64,000 bases of DNA from Chryseobacterium sp. BGARF1 (GTDB taxonomy: Bacteria > Bacteroidota > Bacteroidia > Flavobacteriales > Weeksellaceae). A program made the position numbers and the translations under genes. Positions 36,888 through 45,454 of the stretch are shown here, in pieces; position 1 is the stretch's first letter, and each line of letters opens with the position of its first letter. The stretch lies in the NCBI RefSeq assembly GCF_001677955.1, contig NZ_LELA01000033.1:1-64000 (forward strand). The letters run 5' to 3'. Under the pieces are notes generated by a model. The model saw only the letters and a program-made list of their open reading frames with translations, was not told the origin of the DNA and ran no database searches.

Positions 36888-37922
36888 TTACTCAACCGTC
36901 CCAGTCATATTTTTTTCAAAAAGGTAAATACCTTGTTTTTGTTCTAAAAATTCACGAACGAAATATGTAATTCTTACAATCTCTTTTACATGATAGGGTG
37001 CATTGCCAGGAACTTCAAACTGAGCAATCTGGTCGTTATAATTATTCATTTCGCTTCGAAAATTTAATATCCCAGCTTTTTTATCCTTTTTTCTGTAAGG
37101 ACTTACAAAACTTAAATTTAATGTTTGAACTAAATTCCAAGAATTTTCAATTTTCTTTTTATTAAAATCTTTGTGCTTAAAATACAGATTAGTAAACAAC
37201 ACCATATCAACATTACTATACTTATCTTTACTCTGAAAAGAGTCCTTAGTAAACAATCCTTGGGACGCATAAAGATAGCCAACCCAGCTTTGCATATCTG
37301 CTGGATCATCACAACCTACAAGTAAAATATTGATTTCATTTTCGTCTGAATCAGGATTAAATTTCTGATGAGCAGACTCTAAAAAATCCTTAAGATTATT
37401 GTCCATATTTTTCAGTATTTTGTGTGGTTTTAGTGGCTCTCCTTTATTGGTCGATCCTTCATCAATAGAATTTGAAATAAACCCCATCACACCTATCATA
37501 TTATCAAATCTACCTGATGACAGATATTTATAATAATCAGATTTTTGCACCTTTTCCTTATCTTCGAAAGTAGCGCACTTAACTTCTACATTATAAGTAA
37601 AGCCATGAGATTTAAATTGAACATCGATATCCTTTTTATTTTCAGGATTCACTTTTACTTCAACCTTAAAATCTTCTTTTTCACAAAAATAAGTTGCTAC
37701 GGACAACTCGCAAGCTGACTGAATAAAAGCTTTTTCATCAAATTTCGCTTTGTTCAGCTGCATTTTATCATCCCAAAGTATTTTAAAATCTTTAGAAGAC
37801 ATGTAGTTTTTAACTTTTGAGACGGATTCCATAAATTCATCAAAATAATTATTGCCGGAATCTTTGGCAATTTGCAAATAGTGATTGTCTGAAAGCTTCA
37901 GAGTATTAAATTTTTCAATCAT
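36888..37922 (-). CDS. PD-(D/E)XK nuclease-like protein
   Basis: 344 residues. After a helical N-terminus (1-60) comes a nuclease-like core: helix FIQSACELSVATYFC, then KKDIDVQF (Asp98/Asp100) and YNVEVKCATF (Glu113, Lys115). The Asp and E-V-K set is the restriction-endonuclease-like active site. The C-terminal 200 residues include LLVGCDDPADMQSW and may form a separate domain. It probably cuts DNA as part of the AbiH/RES/REase cluster; the grouping is inferred from orientation and short gaps only. Confidence 0.65.
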   Translation of the reverse strand: MIEKFNTLKLSDNHYLQIAKDSGNNYFDEFMESVSKVKNYMSSKDFKILWDDKMQLNKAKFDEKAFIQSACELSVATYFCEKEDFKVEVKVNPENKKDIDVQFKSHGFTYNVEVKCATFEDKEKVQKSDYYKYLSSGRFDNMIGVMGFISNSIDEGSTNKGEPLKPHKILKNMDNNLKDFLESAHQKFNPDSDENEINILLVGCDDPADMQSWVGYLYASQGLFTKDSFQSKDKYSNVDMVLFTNLYFKHKDFNKKKIENSWNLVQTLNLSFVSPYRKKDKKAGILNFRSEMNNYNDQIAQFEVPGNAPYHVKEIVRITYFVREFLEQKQGIYLFEKNMTGTVE

Positions 37923-37956
37923 GTAGTTATTAGTTTATTTTGGAAATGTTTAATAA

Positions 37957-38820
37957 TTATAAAAGGTTTTCAATGTTACGAGATACATCCGCAAATTTTC
38001 TAATATCCTTATTAAAAACCTCAATAAGTTTAGAAGTAATGGAATCCATATCCAGATAAGCAGAATTTATTTGGTTTGCCAATAAATTGACATTATTCGC
38101 TTTTTCACTTTTTTCAATGAATGGAAAAATATTTTGGGCTAGAGGACGTATATGATTTTCCACCAAAAACTTTCTACTTTTTAATGAGGTTGGTTGATCT
38201 CCCACAAAATTGAACACCTCTCTATCTTGATGAAGTTCGTTTACCCAGTTAGAATAAAAATCTTTATATCGCTCCTCTTCATGTTCATCCGTTATGCTCG
38301 AAAAAAACACGTTTGAACGAAGAAGTTGCCAAGTAGAATAAATTTGCTCTTTATCCAAATATCTTTGTCGAAAGAAATTCAGTTCATTAGTAAAATAATT
38401 TTGATAGGTACCAAAGAAATCCGAATCAATTAAAAACTGTTCAAGAACTGGAATTTTAGCAGTGTCATTTTTTGTAATATGTCTTTTAAGATCAACTAAA
38501 TTGATCTTGTCGATAATATTATTATTTAATGAGGTTGGAATAACTGGATTTTTAAAATCGCCACTTTGTAAACTGGCTACAAAATCCTGTAGATTTTCTA
38601 TAGTGGCTTTAACAGCTTGATTTAAATTCGGAAGCGAGTTGATAAAAAAATCAAATGCATCTTGAGCAGCATCTCTTCTTTGTTTAAAATATAATATAAA
38701 AGCGACGCTGAAACCAACTAGTCCAATGATTATAGTAGAAATTCCAATAAATATAGTCCATTGGTCTAAATTAAAATTCCAATTTTTACAAAGAACATAG
38801 TATGTATTTGTAGTATTCAT
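37957..38820 (-). CDS. Single-pass membrane protein, function unknown
   Basis: 287 residues from ATG 38820 (MNTTNTYYVLCKNWNFN). An in-frame upstream ATG at 38862 would add 14 hydrophobic residues and is less likely. One membrane helix lies near residues 22-46 (WTIFIGISTIIIGLVGFSVAFIL), then a basic stop (KQRRDAAQ) and a long helical cytoplasmic domain. The gene ends 34 bases before the nuclease-like gene. Membrane proteins with a cytoplasmic helical domain are common effectors or sensors in defence clusters; nothing here identifies which. Confidence 0.6.
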   Translation of the reverse strand: MNTTNTYYVLCKNWNFNLDQWTIFIGISTIIIGLVGFSVAFILYFKQRRDAAQDAFDFFINSLPNLNQAVKATIENLQDFVASLQSGDFKNPVIPTSLNNNIIDKINLVDLKRHITKNDTAKIPVLEQFLIDSDFFGTYQNYFTNELNFFRQRYLDKEQIYSTWQLLRSNVFFSSITDEHEEERYKDFYSNWVNELHQDREVFNFVGDQPTSLKSRKFLVENHIRPLAQNIFPFIEKSEKANNVNLLANQINSAYLDMDSITSKLIEVFNKDIRKFADVSRNIENLL

Positions 38821-38993
38821 AGTTAAAGTTTTTAGGGATAAAAAATAATAAAATAAAAGCACTTTTTGATTATCAATACAATGGATGTGAAAATTTATTA
38901 TAGTATTAATCGATAATTAGTTTTTGCAACAGAATTTTCAAGTAGCTTTAACAGACGTAATTGCTCACATCATTGCACTACCATTTAAAGGGA

Positions 38994-39932
38994 TTAACAA
39001 TAATTTTTTAATTCATCTAGAGAATTTAGTTTAATCTGTTTTAAACACTCTAACTGATGATTATTAGGAAGGTCAATTAAATCAAACTCATCTTCATTAT
39101 TATTAAGTTCTATCACAGCATCATTACCGACTACAGCATGATCTTTATGCTTATATAAGGAACATTCGCCCGCAACCACGAGCTTAAGTTTTTTAGTAGC
39201 TTCTGGAGTAATTGCAATGTTAAATCCTTGACCATTCACTCTAACACTTGGATAGAAAATGCCATCAAATCCCTGTTTTATGGCAATCTCTGAAAAAATT
39301 GCGGAAATCATATAGTCATAATCAGCAGAAATATTTTCTTTTGAGAATTGCTTTGCTAAAAATGTCTGAATTTTTAAAGACTTTTGAATAATGTCAGGTA
39401 CTTTATTCAAAATCTCTTGTGGAATATTTTGAGTAGCTGAATTATAAGAATATACAAGTTCTCGGGTATAACTACTTTCTTCAAAATAATTATCTTCATG
39501 AATAATTGACAATAGCTTTAAATCCTCAACAACTTGCCATTTTCCAAATGAAATTTTTTTGTACAGACTAGAAGATTTATCTCTTAGTTGCGGAATAGAT
39601 TCAGTTACTCCTATAATTCTCAGATTGTCAAGTTCTCCAGGTTCGGGTTTATCCGGTACAGCCGTTGCATAGAACATTGTCTGATATGGGGTACTCGCCC
39701 TTTGATACGTTTTATTAAATTTCTGAGGTTTGTAAGAAAAGTCACCTTTTGTTCTGTATCTGATGTCCTCAGATTCATGGGGACGGGCTCTCATTACAAT
39801 TTTTCCAGCATGGAAATTAACTTGCATAGAACAAATGATTCCGATTTGACTTAAGAGGTATTTTATTTCTTTTTCAGGATAAGTAGAAAGATCCAAACTC
39901 TGAAGGTCTTCTATAATTTTTTCTATTTGCAT
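38994..39932 (-). CDS. RES-domain-like protein
   Basis: 312 residues. KIVMRARPHESEDIRYRTKGDFS (residues about 44-66), then RASTPYQTMFYAT, and far downstream ISAIFSEIAIKQGFDGIFYPSVR fit the RES fold: an early Arg pair, a Tyr in a strand, and a late E-containing helix. RES toxins (ParT/Xre-RES) degrade NAD or modify proteins by ADP-ribosylation. There is no Xre antitoxin next door. The nearest Xre-type gene, at 41.5 kb, lies beyond the REase gene. It lies 46 bases downstream of the REase gene on the same strand. Confidence 0.5.
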   Translation of the reverse strand: MQIEKIIEDLQSLDLSTYPEKEIKYLLSQIGIICSMQVNFHAGKIVMRARPHESEDIRYRTKGDFSYKPQKFNKTYQRASTPYQTMFYATAVPDKPEPGELDNLRIIGVTESIPQLRDKSSSLYKKISFGKWQVVEDLKLLSIIHEDNYFEESSYTRELVYSYNSATQNIPQEILNKVPDIIQKSLKIQTFLAKQFSKENISADYDYMISAIFSEIAIKQGFDGIFYPSVRVNGQGFNIAITPEATKKLKLVVAGECSLYKHKDHAVVGNDAVIELNNNEDEFDLIDLPNNHQLECLKQIKLNSLDELKNYC

Positions 39933-39978
39933 TGCTTATTAGTTTTTTGATATTTACTTTTTAGTAATTTAAATTTAG

Positions 39979-41151
39979 TTAATCAGGTTTTGCTGTAATG
40001 CCATCTTTAGATTCTAAAATGATTCTATATAAATCTGATGGTATATCTGGATAATCCATACTAGGACGATCTAAATCATTTTTGAAGATATTTACTAATT
40101 TGCGGGCGTTTTCTAAATCTTTCCTTTCTGGTCTGTTTAAAGTATCTTCTAAAAATTTATAGTATAGATCAACTTCTTTAATTAGTTCCTTAATATCGTG
40201 TTCTTTAGCGAATCTATAAATATATTTCCAGATTAAAAGACCATTAATAGCAATCTGGAAATTATCAATCCATATAAAAGAGTCATAGATTAGGTTATAA
40301 GCAAGATGAACGCCTGTTTTTCCATTTTCAACTAATCTTTCTGAATCATAATCTCTCGAGCTAGGAAAATATGTGTAAACTAAAGAATTAATTTCTTCGG
40401 AAACTTTTATGCTCTCGGAGCTTCTAATGGATTGAGATACAGAATACAAAAAATCTAGTACTGAATGAGCTATTTCTTCGTTTCTGTGTTTATAAAATTT
40501 GAGTAATTTCTTGAGTAATTTAATTTTTTTCTTTATAGATTTACTATTGAACTTGTCTTCTATTTTATCAATTTTCAAAATGATCAGCGCAGTTTTAACA
40601 ACAGCTAAGTTAGTCTCATAATCGAAGGTTGTCTTAGAAAAATCATTTTTAATATTTAACTGCCTGTATTTATCATAAGAATTTGGAAAAAAATTTGCAA
40701 TTATCGCTGCAGATTGGTTCATCGTAAGTAGCTCACTTGAAATTCTTGCATTGTCATAAATAATATATTTAAAACCTTTACTATTATTTTTTAGACTTTG
40801 GAGTTTATTCGATAGTCCTGAAGAAGCAATTGTAGAGTAAAATCCTATGAAGCCATCACAATCAAATTTCTTTACTCTGTCAGAAATATCTGGTTCATCG
40901 GTATCAGTAACCGATCTGTTTGAATGCGCTTTATGCTTGCAACTCACTAGCCACATTGTTTCAGATGTTCCGCTAAAACCTTTTTGTATTTCCTTGACCA
41001 ACAAATCTTTTTTCCCGTCGGGACCTCTATCAGGTCTTTGGACTATTTCAAAACCTTTTGCTTCTAAAAATGCACATGCGAATTGTTCAAAAAAATCTTG
41101 GTATTTACCACCTTTATTTGACGGTGGAATATCAGCAAAATTAACGATCAT
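39979..41151 (-). CDS. Restriction-endonuclease-like protein (Mrr_cat type)
   Basis: 390 residues. The N-terminal nuclease domain (about 15-115) has helix YQDFFEQFACAFLEAKGFEI, then DRGPDGKKDLLV (Asp49) and WLVSCKHKAHS (Ser-Cys-Lys, Lys72). The position usually held by Glu or Gln in the (D/E/Q)xK motif is Ser70, a variant seen in some Mrr-like enzymes. The C-terminal 250 residues are helical. It is the first gene of the minus-strand run REase - RES-like - membrane protein - nuclease - AbiH. Confidence 0.68.
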   Translation of the reverse strand: MIVNFADIPPSNKGGKYQDFFEQFACAFLEAKGFEIVQRPDRGPDGKKDLLVKEIQKGFSGTSETMWLVSCKHKAHSNRSVTDTDEPDISDRVKKFDCDGFIGFYSTIASSGLSNKLQSLKNNSKGFKYIIYDNARISSELLTMNQSAAIIANFFPNSYDKYRQLNIKNDFSKTTFDYETNLAVVKTALIILKIDKIEDKFNSKSIKKKIKLLKKLLKFYKHRNEEIAHSVLDFLYSVSQSIRSSESIKVSEEINSLVYTYFPSSRDYDSERLVENGKTGVHLAYNLIYDSFIWIDNFQIAINGLLIWKYIYRFAKEHDIKELIKEVDLYYKFLEDTLNRPERKDLENARKLVNIFKNDLDRPSMDYPDIPSDLYRIILESKDGITAKPD

Positions 41152-41236
41152 GAATAAAATTTGTATTTCAAATATACAAATTTATCACATCCTCTAGATA
41201 TCTGTGATTTTTACTATATTTACAAAAACCACAAAT

Positions 41237-41392
41237 ATGAAAACACTAAAAATCTACAGCGCAATTGCAACAATCTTAATCATTACTTTGTCTGTACTAC
41301 TTTATCAAAGCTATACAAAGCTCGACACTTCTAAGGAAACATTAAAACAAAAGGAGATAGCATTGCAACAAAAAGCTAATCTATTAAAATAA
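41237..41392 (+). CDS. 51-aa membrane-anchored coiled-coil protein, possibly truncated
   Basis: Starts at ATG 41237 (MKTLKIYSAIATILIITLSV): one N-terminal membrane helix and a short coiled coil (SKETLKQKEIALQQKANLLK). The TAA at 41390-41392 is followed in the same frame by 18 more codons of coil-like sequence (TEEVLQQCSDRYYNEITK) and a second TAA at 41447-41449. The original protein may thus have been about 70 residues, with a nonsense change now shortening it. Confidence 0.5.
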   Translation: MKTLKIYSAIATILIITLSVLLYQSYTKLDTSKETLKQKEIALQQKANLLK

Positions 41393-41471
41393 ACAGAAGA
41401 GGTTTTACAACAATGTTCTGATAGGTATTATAATGAAATTACCAAATAATGTAAAATCTGAAGTTTAGATT

Positions 41472-41771
41472 CTAATCTGGAATATTGATGCCTTTGGCAT
41501 TTTCGAATTCTTTAAAGAACTGTTCTAAGGAATATTGCTCATGTCTAAGAACATTATAAATAGTTGACATGGGAATATTATAACCTTCCGGTAATTTTAG
41601 TTTAGAAATTGTAGACGACGTTATTCCACAAAGCTTAGCATATTCATTTTGTGAAATGACTTCGCCTTTTTGGTTATGATACTCACGTAGGAATTTACTT
41701 TCGATAAAATTACACAGGTGCTTATTCACAAGTGCATTCTTATTGTTTAAAACTTCTTTATCTAGCATCAA
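41472..41771 (-). CDS. XRE-type helix-turn-helix regulator
   Basis: 99 residues (98 from the second Met). The central segment EVISQNEYAKLCGITSSTISKLKLPEG (residues about 37-63) is a classic HTH with recognition helix TSSTISKL. Before it is a helical extension, after it a short tail. It is transcribed away from the SusC-like gene. An inverted repeat TTCGCT-AA-AGCGAA lies 45 bases upstream of its start, between it and the promoter of the leader RNA, so it may control both its own gene and the SusC operon. Confidence 0.75.
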   Translation of the reverse strand: MMLDKEVLNNKNALVNKHLCNFIESKFLREYHNQKGEVISQNEYAKLCGITSSTISKLKLPEGYNIPMSTIYNVLRHEQYSLEQFFKEFENAKGINIPD

Positions 41772-41815
41772 ATCTTAATCTAGATCAAAAAAATAAAATA
41801 ATATAAAAAATACTG

Positions 41816-41829
41816 TTCGCTAAAGCGAA
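41816..41829. promoter_or_regulatory. Inverted repeat, candidate operator
   Basis: TTCGCT-AA-AGCGAA, perfect 6-base arms, located between the XRE gene and the predicted promoter of the SusC leader (TTTG from 41852). Placement fits a repressor site read by the XRE protein. A copy of the same 14-mer in reverse complement lies inside traG (2743-2756), where it is coding and probably coincidental. Confidence 0.45.
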
Positions 41830-41852
41830 TGATTTGCTTTTTTTTATTATAT

Positions 41853-41883
41853 TTGGAAATGTTTACTTATTAAAGTAAATTTG
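41853..41883 (+). promoter_or_regulatory. Predicted promoter of the SusC leader RNA
   Basis: TTG at 41853-41855, exactly 20 bases, then TAAATTTG at 41876-41883, a full match to the Bacteroidetes TTG-N19-21-TAnnTTTG pattern. Transcription would start near 41890, about 35 bases before the structured RNA and 530 bases before the SusC start codon. Confidence 0.65.
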
Positions 41884-41924
41884 CGATACTTCAAAGAAAT
41901 TAATGAAGCTATTGCTTAGAATCT

Positions 41925-42036
41925 CGACTTGAAAACTGGTACTTTAAAAGCAGCGAGAGGATAAGTTTGCGGCTCACGACCTAGGCGTGGGTCTCTTCCT
42001 CTTATCTGTTGCACGGTATACCAGTACCTCAAGTCG
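41925..42036 (+). ncRNA. Strongly structured RNA, long irregular hairpin (6S-like or leader RNA)
   Basis: 112 bases fold into nested helices: CGACTTGA (41925-41932) with TCAAGTCG (42029-42036); ACTGGTA (41935-41941) with TACCAGT (42019-42025); GCAGC (41950-41954) with GTTGC (42008-42012); GATAAG (41960-41965) with CTTATC (42001-42006); CTCACG (41973-41978) with CGTGGG (41986-41991), loop ACCTAGG. A large internal bubble separates lower and upper stems. The single long hairpin of about 110 bases with an internal bubble resembles 6S RNA as known in flavobacteria; equally it could be a cis-regulatory leader of the SusC gene. The GC content of the helices is well above that of the surroundings. 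Confidence 0.5.
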
Positions 42037-42420
42037 GATAATGTAGAGTTCCATGCCGTCTTTTTTCAATGCTGTTCGCTCATTTCTACATTACAATCTA
42101 AGCCCTGCTTACAAAATAGTATCATGCACGATACAATAGGAGGGTACAACCTATTGAGGCAATAAAATGCCAACTTGGGACACAGATTTCATTCATATTA
42201 AATTCTTTCCGGTGCCTTGCGGTCACTGCTTGCAGAACCTCACCAGTCCTTTTTCATACCGAAGGGCATCAGGAAAGTCTTTACATTATCCACGTGAATC
42301 AACAACAGCAAAATTAAAATCAGAAGAAAAAAAAGAAAAAGCCCCTTCCCATACAGTTTGACGACATAGGGAAAGAGCTGAAATCAGTTATTTAATTAAA
42401 TTAAAAACCTTTACAAATCT
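42037..42420 (+). promoter_or_regulatory. Long structured leader of the SusC-like operon
   Basis: No believable gene, although a 64-codon frame is open at 42167-42361. Further hairpins are present: AATGTAGA (42040-42047) with TCTACATT (42085-42092), GTATC (42119-42123) with GATAC (42130-42134), and CAATAGG (42134-42140) with CCTATTG (42150-42156). With the RNA upstream, this gives an untranslated leader of about 500 bases, which is long for a SusC gene and suggests RNA-level control or an independent small RNA followed by a second promoter. Confidence 0.4.
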
Positions 42421-45414
42421 ATGAAAAAATCCTATTACAATATAGGAGGTATTTTCTTTGGCCTTATGCTGACAACAGTAAGCATCAATATACAGGCTCA
42501 AAAACGCGCCATTTCCGGTACGGTCACTTCATCAGATAAACCCCTTGCAGGAGTTGTAATCTCTCAGGAAGGCAGTGATCAGGTAACACTTACCGGCAAT
42601 AACGGAACCTACCGACTGGAGGTTAATACAGAAAATCCCATCCTATTGTTCAGACATCCTGATTATGCAGAAGTAAAAATTACAGCAAATAATCAGACCG
42701 TCGTAAATGTCAGCTTAGAACAAAAAGTAAAGGGAATCGAAGAAGTTATTCTCAACGCAGGCTACTACAAGGTTCGAGATAAAGAAAGAACCGGTAGTAT
42801 CGCCAAAGTTTCAGCAAAAGATATAGAAAATCAGCCTGTTACCAATGTACTTGCCAGTGCCCAGGGTCGAATGGCAGGAGTAAGCATTACCCAAAACTCA
42901 GGAACTCCCGGAGCAGGTTTTGATATTCAGATACGAGGCAGAAACAGTCTTCGCACACGTGCGAATTCGGATACCGACGGAAACCAACCCCTATATATAG
43001 TGGATGGTGTTCCGATTGGAGGAAGTGTTACCTCAAGATATGGAGCCGGAATTTTACCGAATGCCGATATCAATCCTTTAAATGCAATCAGCCCCAACGA
43101 TATTGAAAGTTTTGAAATTCTCAAGGATGCTGATGCCACCGCCATCTACGGTTCGCGTGGAGCAAATGGAGTAGTACTCATTACCACCAAAAGAGGAAAG
43201 AGAGGAAATGTTAAACTTTCCCTGAATTCTTCTTATGCTCTGAGTCAGACTTTATCCAACCTCAAGATGATGAACACAGAACAGTATATTGCCATGAGAA
43301 AACAGGCTTTTGCCAATGACAATATTTCTGTGTATCCTGCCAATGCCTATGATGTGAACGGTGTTTGGGACAGCAACCGTTATACTGACTGGAGGAAAGA
43401 ACTGATCGGTAATTTTGCCACTCTGTCCAACACACAGCTTTCATTAAGCGGAGGAAGTGAAACCACAAGTTTTCTGGTAAGTTTAGGACACATGGAACAG
43501 ACTACTGTATTCGGTCAGGATTTCAGGTACAGAACCAATACGGTTTCCGGAAATATCAGCCACCGCTCTCAGGACAGAAAATTCAGTTTTAATTCATCCA
43601 GTTTATTTTCATCTTTAGATAATAATCTGATCAATTCTGATATCACAAGGAATGCGTACAGTCTTTCTCCTAATGCACCCGCCTTATATGATGCCAATGG
43701 AAATCTGAATTGGGAAAACAATACGTTTACCAATCCCGTTGCCGCTTATGAGAATTCATATTCCAATGATAATCTTCAGTTGATGAATAATATGAGTGCG
43801 GAATATGAAGCATTTGAAAATGTCAGGATTAAGGTTAATGGAGGATTTAACTATAATACCCTTGAAGAATGGTCTTTACGCCCAAGTACAGCCTTTAATC
43901 CTTCCACAGGAGCAACTTCGCTTAATTCACAGTCTTCCAAAAGCAACATGAACCGTTTTTCTATGGTCGTCGAACCACAGATCACCTGGCTGTTTAAAAA
44001 AGGAAAACATCAGCTGGATATTTTGGTGGGAGGAACTTATCAGAGAGATACCAACGGATCAGGTGCTATTCAGGGAACCGGTTATGAAAGCAATGCCTTT
44101 ATCAATAATATCGGAGCGGCACAGACCAAGGTCATTCTGGATCATATCACCACAGAATACCGATATGCAGCATTTTTCGGAAGGGTTAATTATCAGTTTG
44201 ATAAAAAATATATTGTCAACATTACCGGTAGACGGGATGGAAGCAGCAGATTCGGAAGCAATAACAAGTTTGCCAATTTCGGTGCGGTAGGAGCAGCATG
44301 GCTGTTTTCAGAAGAGAATTTCTTGAAAGATAGTTCATGGTTGAGTTTCGGAAAACTGCGAGGAAGTTTTGGTTCCTCAGGTAGTGATAATATCGGAGAT
44401 TATCAGTATCTGAATACATTCGCAACATCAACACTGATTTATAACGGAACATCAGGACTCAGCCCAACCAAATTATTCAATCCTGATTTCAGTTGGGAAA
44501 GAACAGTGAAAATGGAAGCGGCTCTTGAACTGGGATTGTTCAAAAACAGACTGAACCTTACGGCGGCATATTACAGAAACCGCTCCGGAAATCAGTTGGT
44601 AGGCTACCAGCTTCCTGCAGTTACAGGGTTCAGTTCGGTTTTAGCGAACTTGGATGCGGTTATTCAGAATACAGGCTTTGAATTTGAATTGAGGGCAGAT
44701 GTTCTGAAATCTGAAAACTTCTCGTGGAACAGTTCTTTTAATATAACATTTCCTCAGAACAAACTGATTTCATTTCCAGATCTTGAAGGTTCTACCTATG
44801 CCAACAACTATATTGTTGGAGAACCCATTTCAATCATTAAACTGTATCAATTAACGGGTGTAAATCCCGCTACAGGATTATACAGCTTTACGGATTTCAA
44901 TGGTGACGGAAGAATCTCATCATCGGACGATCGCCAGATTGTGGAAAATATAGGTCAACGGTTTTTTGGAGGATTCAACAATGAACTGAGATACAGAAAC
45001 TGGAACTTATCTTTCCTTTTGCAGTTTGTAAAACAACAGAGCCGAAATTACAACTCAATTATATCATCAACGGGTATTATGACCAATCTTCCAGTGGAAG
45101 CGCTCAATGTTTGGTCTCCTCAAAATCCAAACGGACTTTATATGCCGTACCGATCTGTGAATTCATCTTCTAACATTCTTTTTCAGACCAGTACAGCCAG
45201 TGTATCTGACGGATCGTTTATACGCTTGAAAAATGTTCAGATTAATTATACCATTCCTATGCGCTCATCAGTATTTCGGGAAGCTAAAGTCTACTTTCAG
45301 GGACAGAATCTTCTGACATGGACGAAATATTTTGGAATTGATCCTGAATTTACATCCGTAGGTTTCTTACCACCTCTACGGACTTACTCATTGGGAGTAC
45401 AGCTGACCCTTTAA
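42421..45414 (+). CDS. SusC/RagA-family TonB-linked outer membrane transporter
   Basis: 997 residues. Signal peptide (about 1-25, ending IQAQ), a carboxypeptidase-D-like N-terminal extension (about 28-105), then the plug: GRMAGVSITQNSGTPGAG, QPLYIVDGVPIGG and LKDADATAIYGSRGANGVVL (residues about 237-256), and a long beta-barrel ending in a hydrophobic strand with terminal leucine. It imports or exports a ligand bound by the SusD partner using TonB energy. The gene product has no start or stop damage. Substrate is unknown; the neighbouring S9 peptidase and the absence of glycosidases point to peptides and not to sugars. Confidence 0.93.
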   Translation: MKKSYYNIGGIFFGLMLTTVSINIQAQKRAISGTVTSSDKPLAGVVISQEGSDQVTLTGNNGTYRLEVNTENPILLFRHPDYAEVKITANNQTVVNVSLEQKVKGIEEVILNAGYYKVRDKERTGSIAKVSAKDIENQPVTNVLASAQGRMAGVSITQNSGTPGAGFDIQIRGRNSLRTRANSDTDGNQPLYIVDGVPIGGSVTSRYGAGILPNADINPLNAISPNDIESFEILKDADATAIYGSRGANGVVLITTKRGKRGNVKLSLNSSYALSQTLSNLKMMNTEQYIAMRKQAFANDNISVYPANAYDVNGVWDSNRYTDWRKELIGNFATLSNTQLSLSGGSETTSFLVSLGHMEQTTVFGQDFRYRTNTVSGNISHRSQDRKFSFNSSSLFSSLDNNLINSDITRNAYSLSPNAPALYDANGNLNWENNTFTNPVAAYENSYSNDNLQLMNNMSAEYEAFENVRIKVNGGFNYNTLEEWSLRPSTAFNPSTGATSLNSQSSKSNMNRFSMVVEPQITWLFKKGKHQLDILVGGTYQRDTNGSGAIQGTGYESNAFINNIGAAQTKVILDHITTEYRYAAFFGRVNYQFDKKYIVNITGRRDGSSRFGSNNKFANFGAVGAAWLFSEENFLKDSSWLSFGKLRGSFGSSGSDNIGDYQYLNTFATSTLIYNGTSGLSPTKLFNPDFSWERTVKMEAALELGLFKNRLNLTAAYYRNRSGNQLVGYQLPAVTGFSSVLANLDAVIQNTGFEFELRADVLKSENFSWNSSFNITFPQNKLISFPDLEGSTYANNYIVGEPISIIKLYQLTGVNPATGLYSFTDFNGDGRISSSDDRQIVENIGQRFFGGFNNELRYRNWNLSFLLQFVKQQSRNYNSIISSTGIMTNLPVEALNVWSPQNPNGLYMPYRSVNSSSNILFQTSTASVSDGSFIRLKNVQINYTIPMRSSVFREAKVYFQGQNLLTWTKYFGIDPEFTSVGFLPPLRTYSLGVQLTL

Positions 45415-45454
45415 TTAAATGATCTTGAATTTGAATTATTAAAACAAAAAGAAA

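Noticed and set aside
42167..42361. 64-codon open frame in the SusC leader
   Set aside because: It overlaps hairpins of the leader, has no family resemblance, and ends in a lysine-rich low-complexity run; more likely untranslated.
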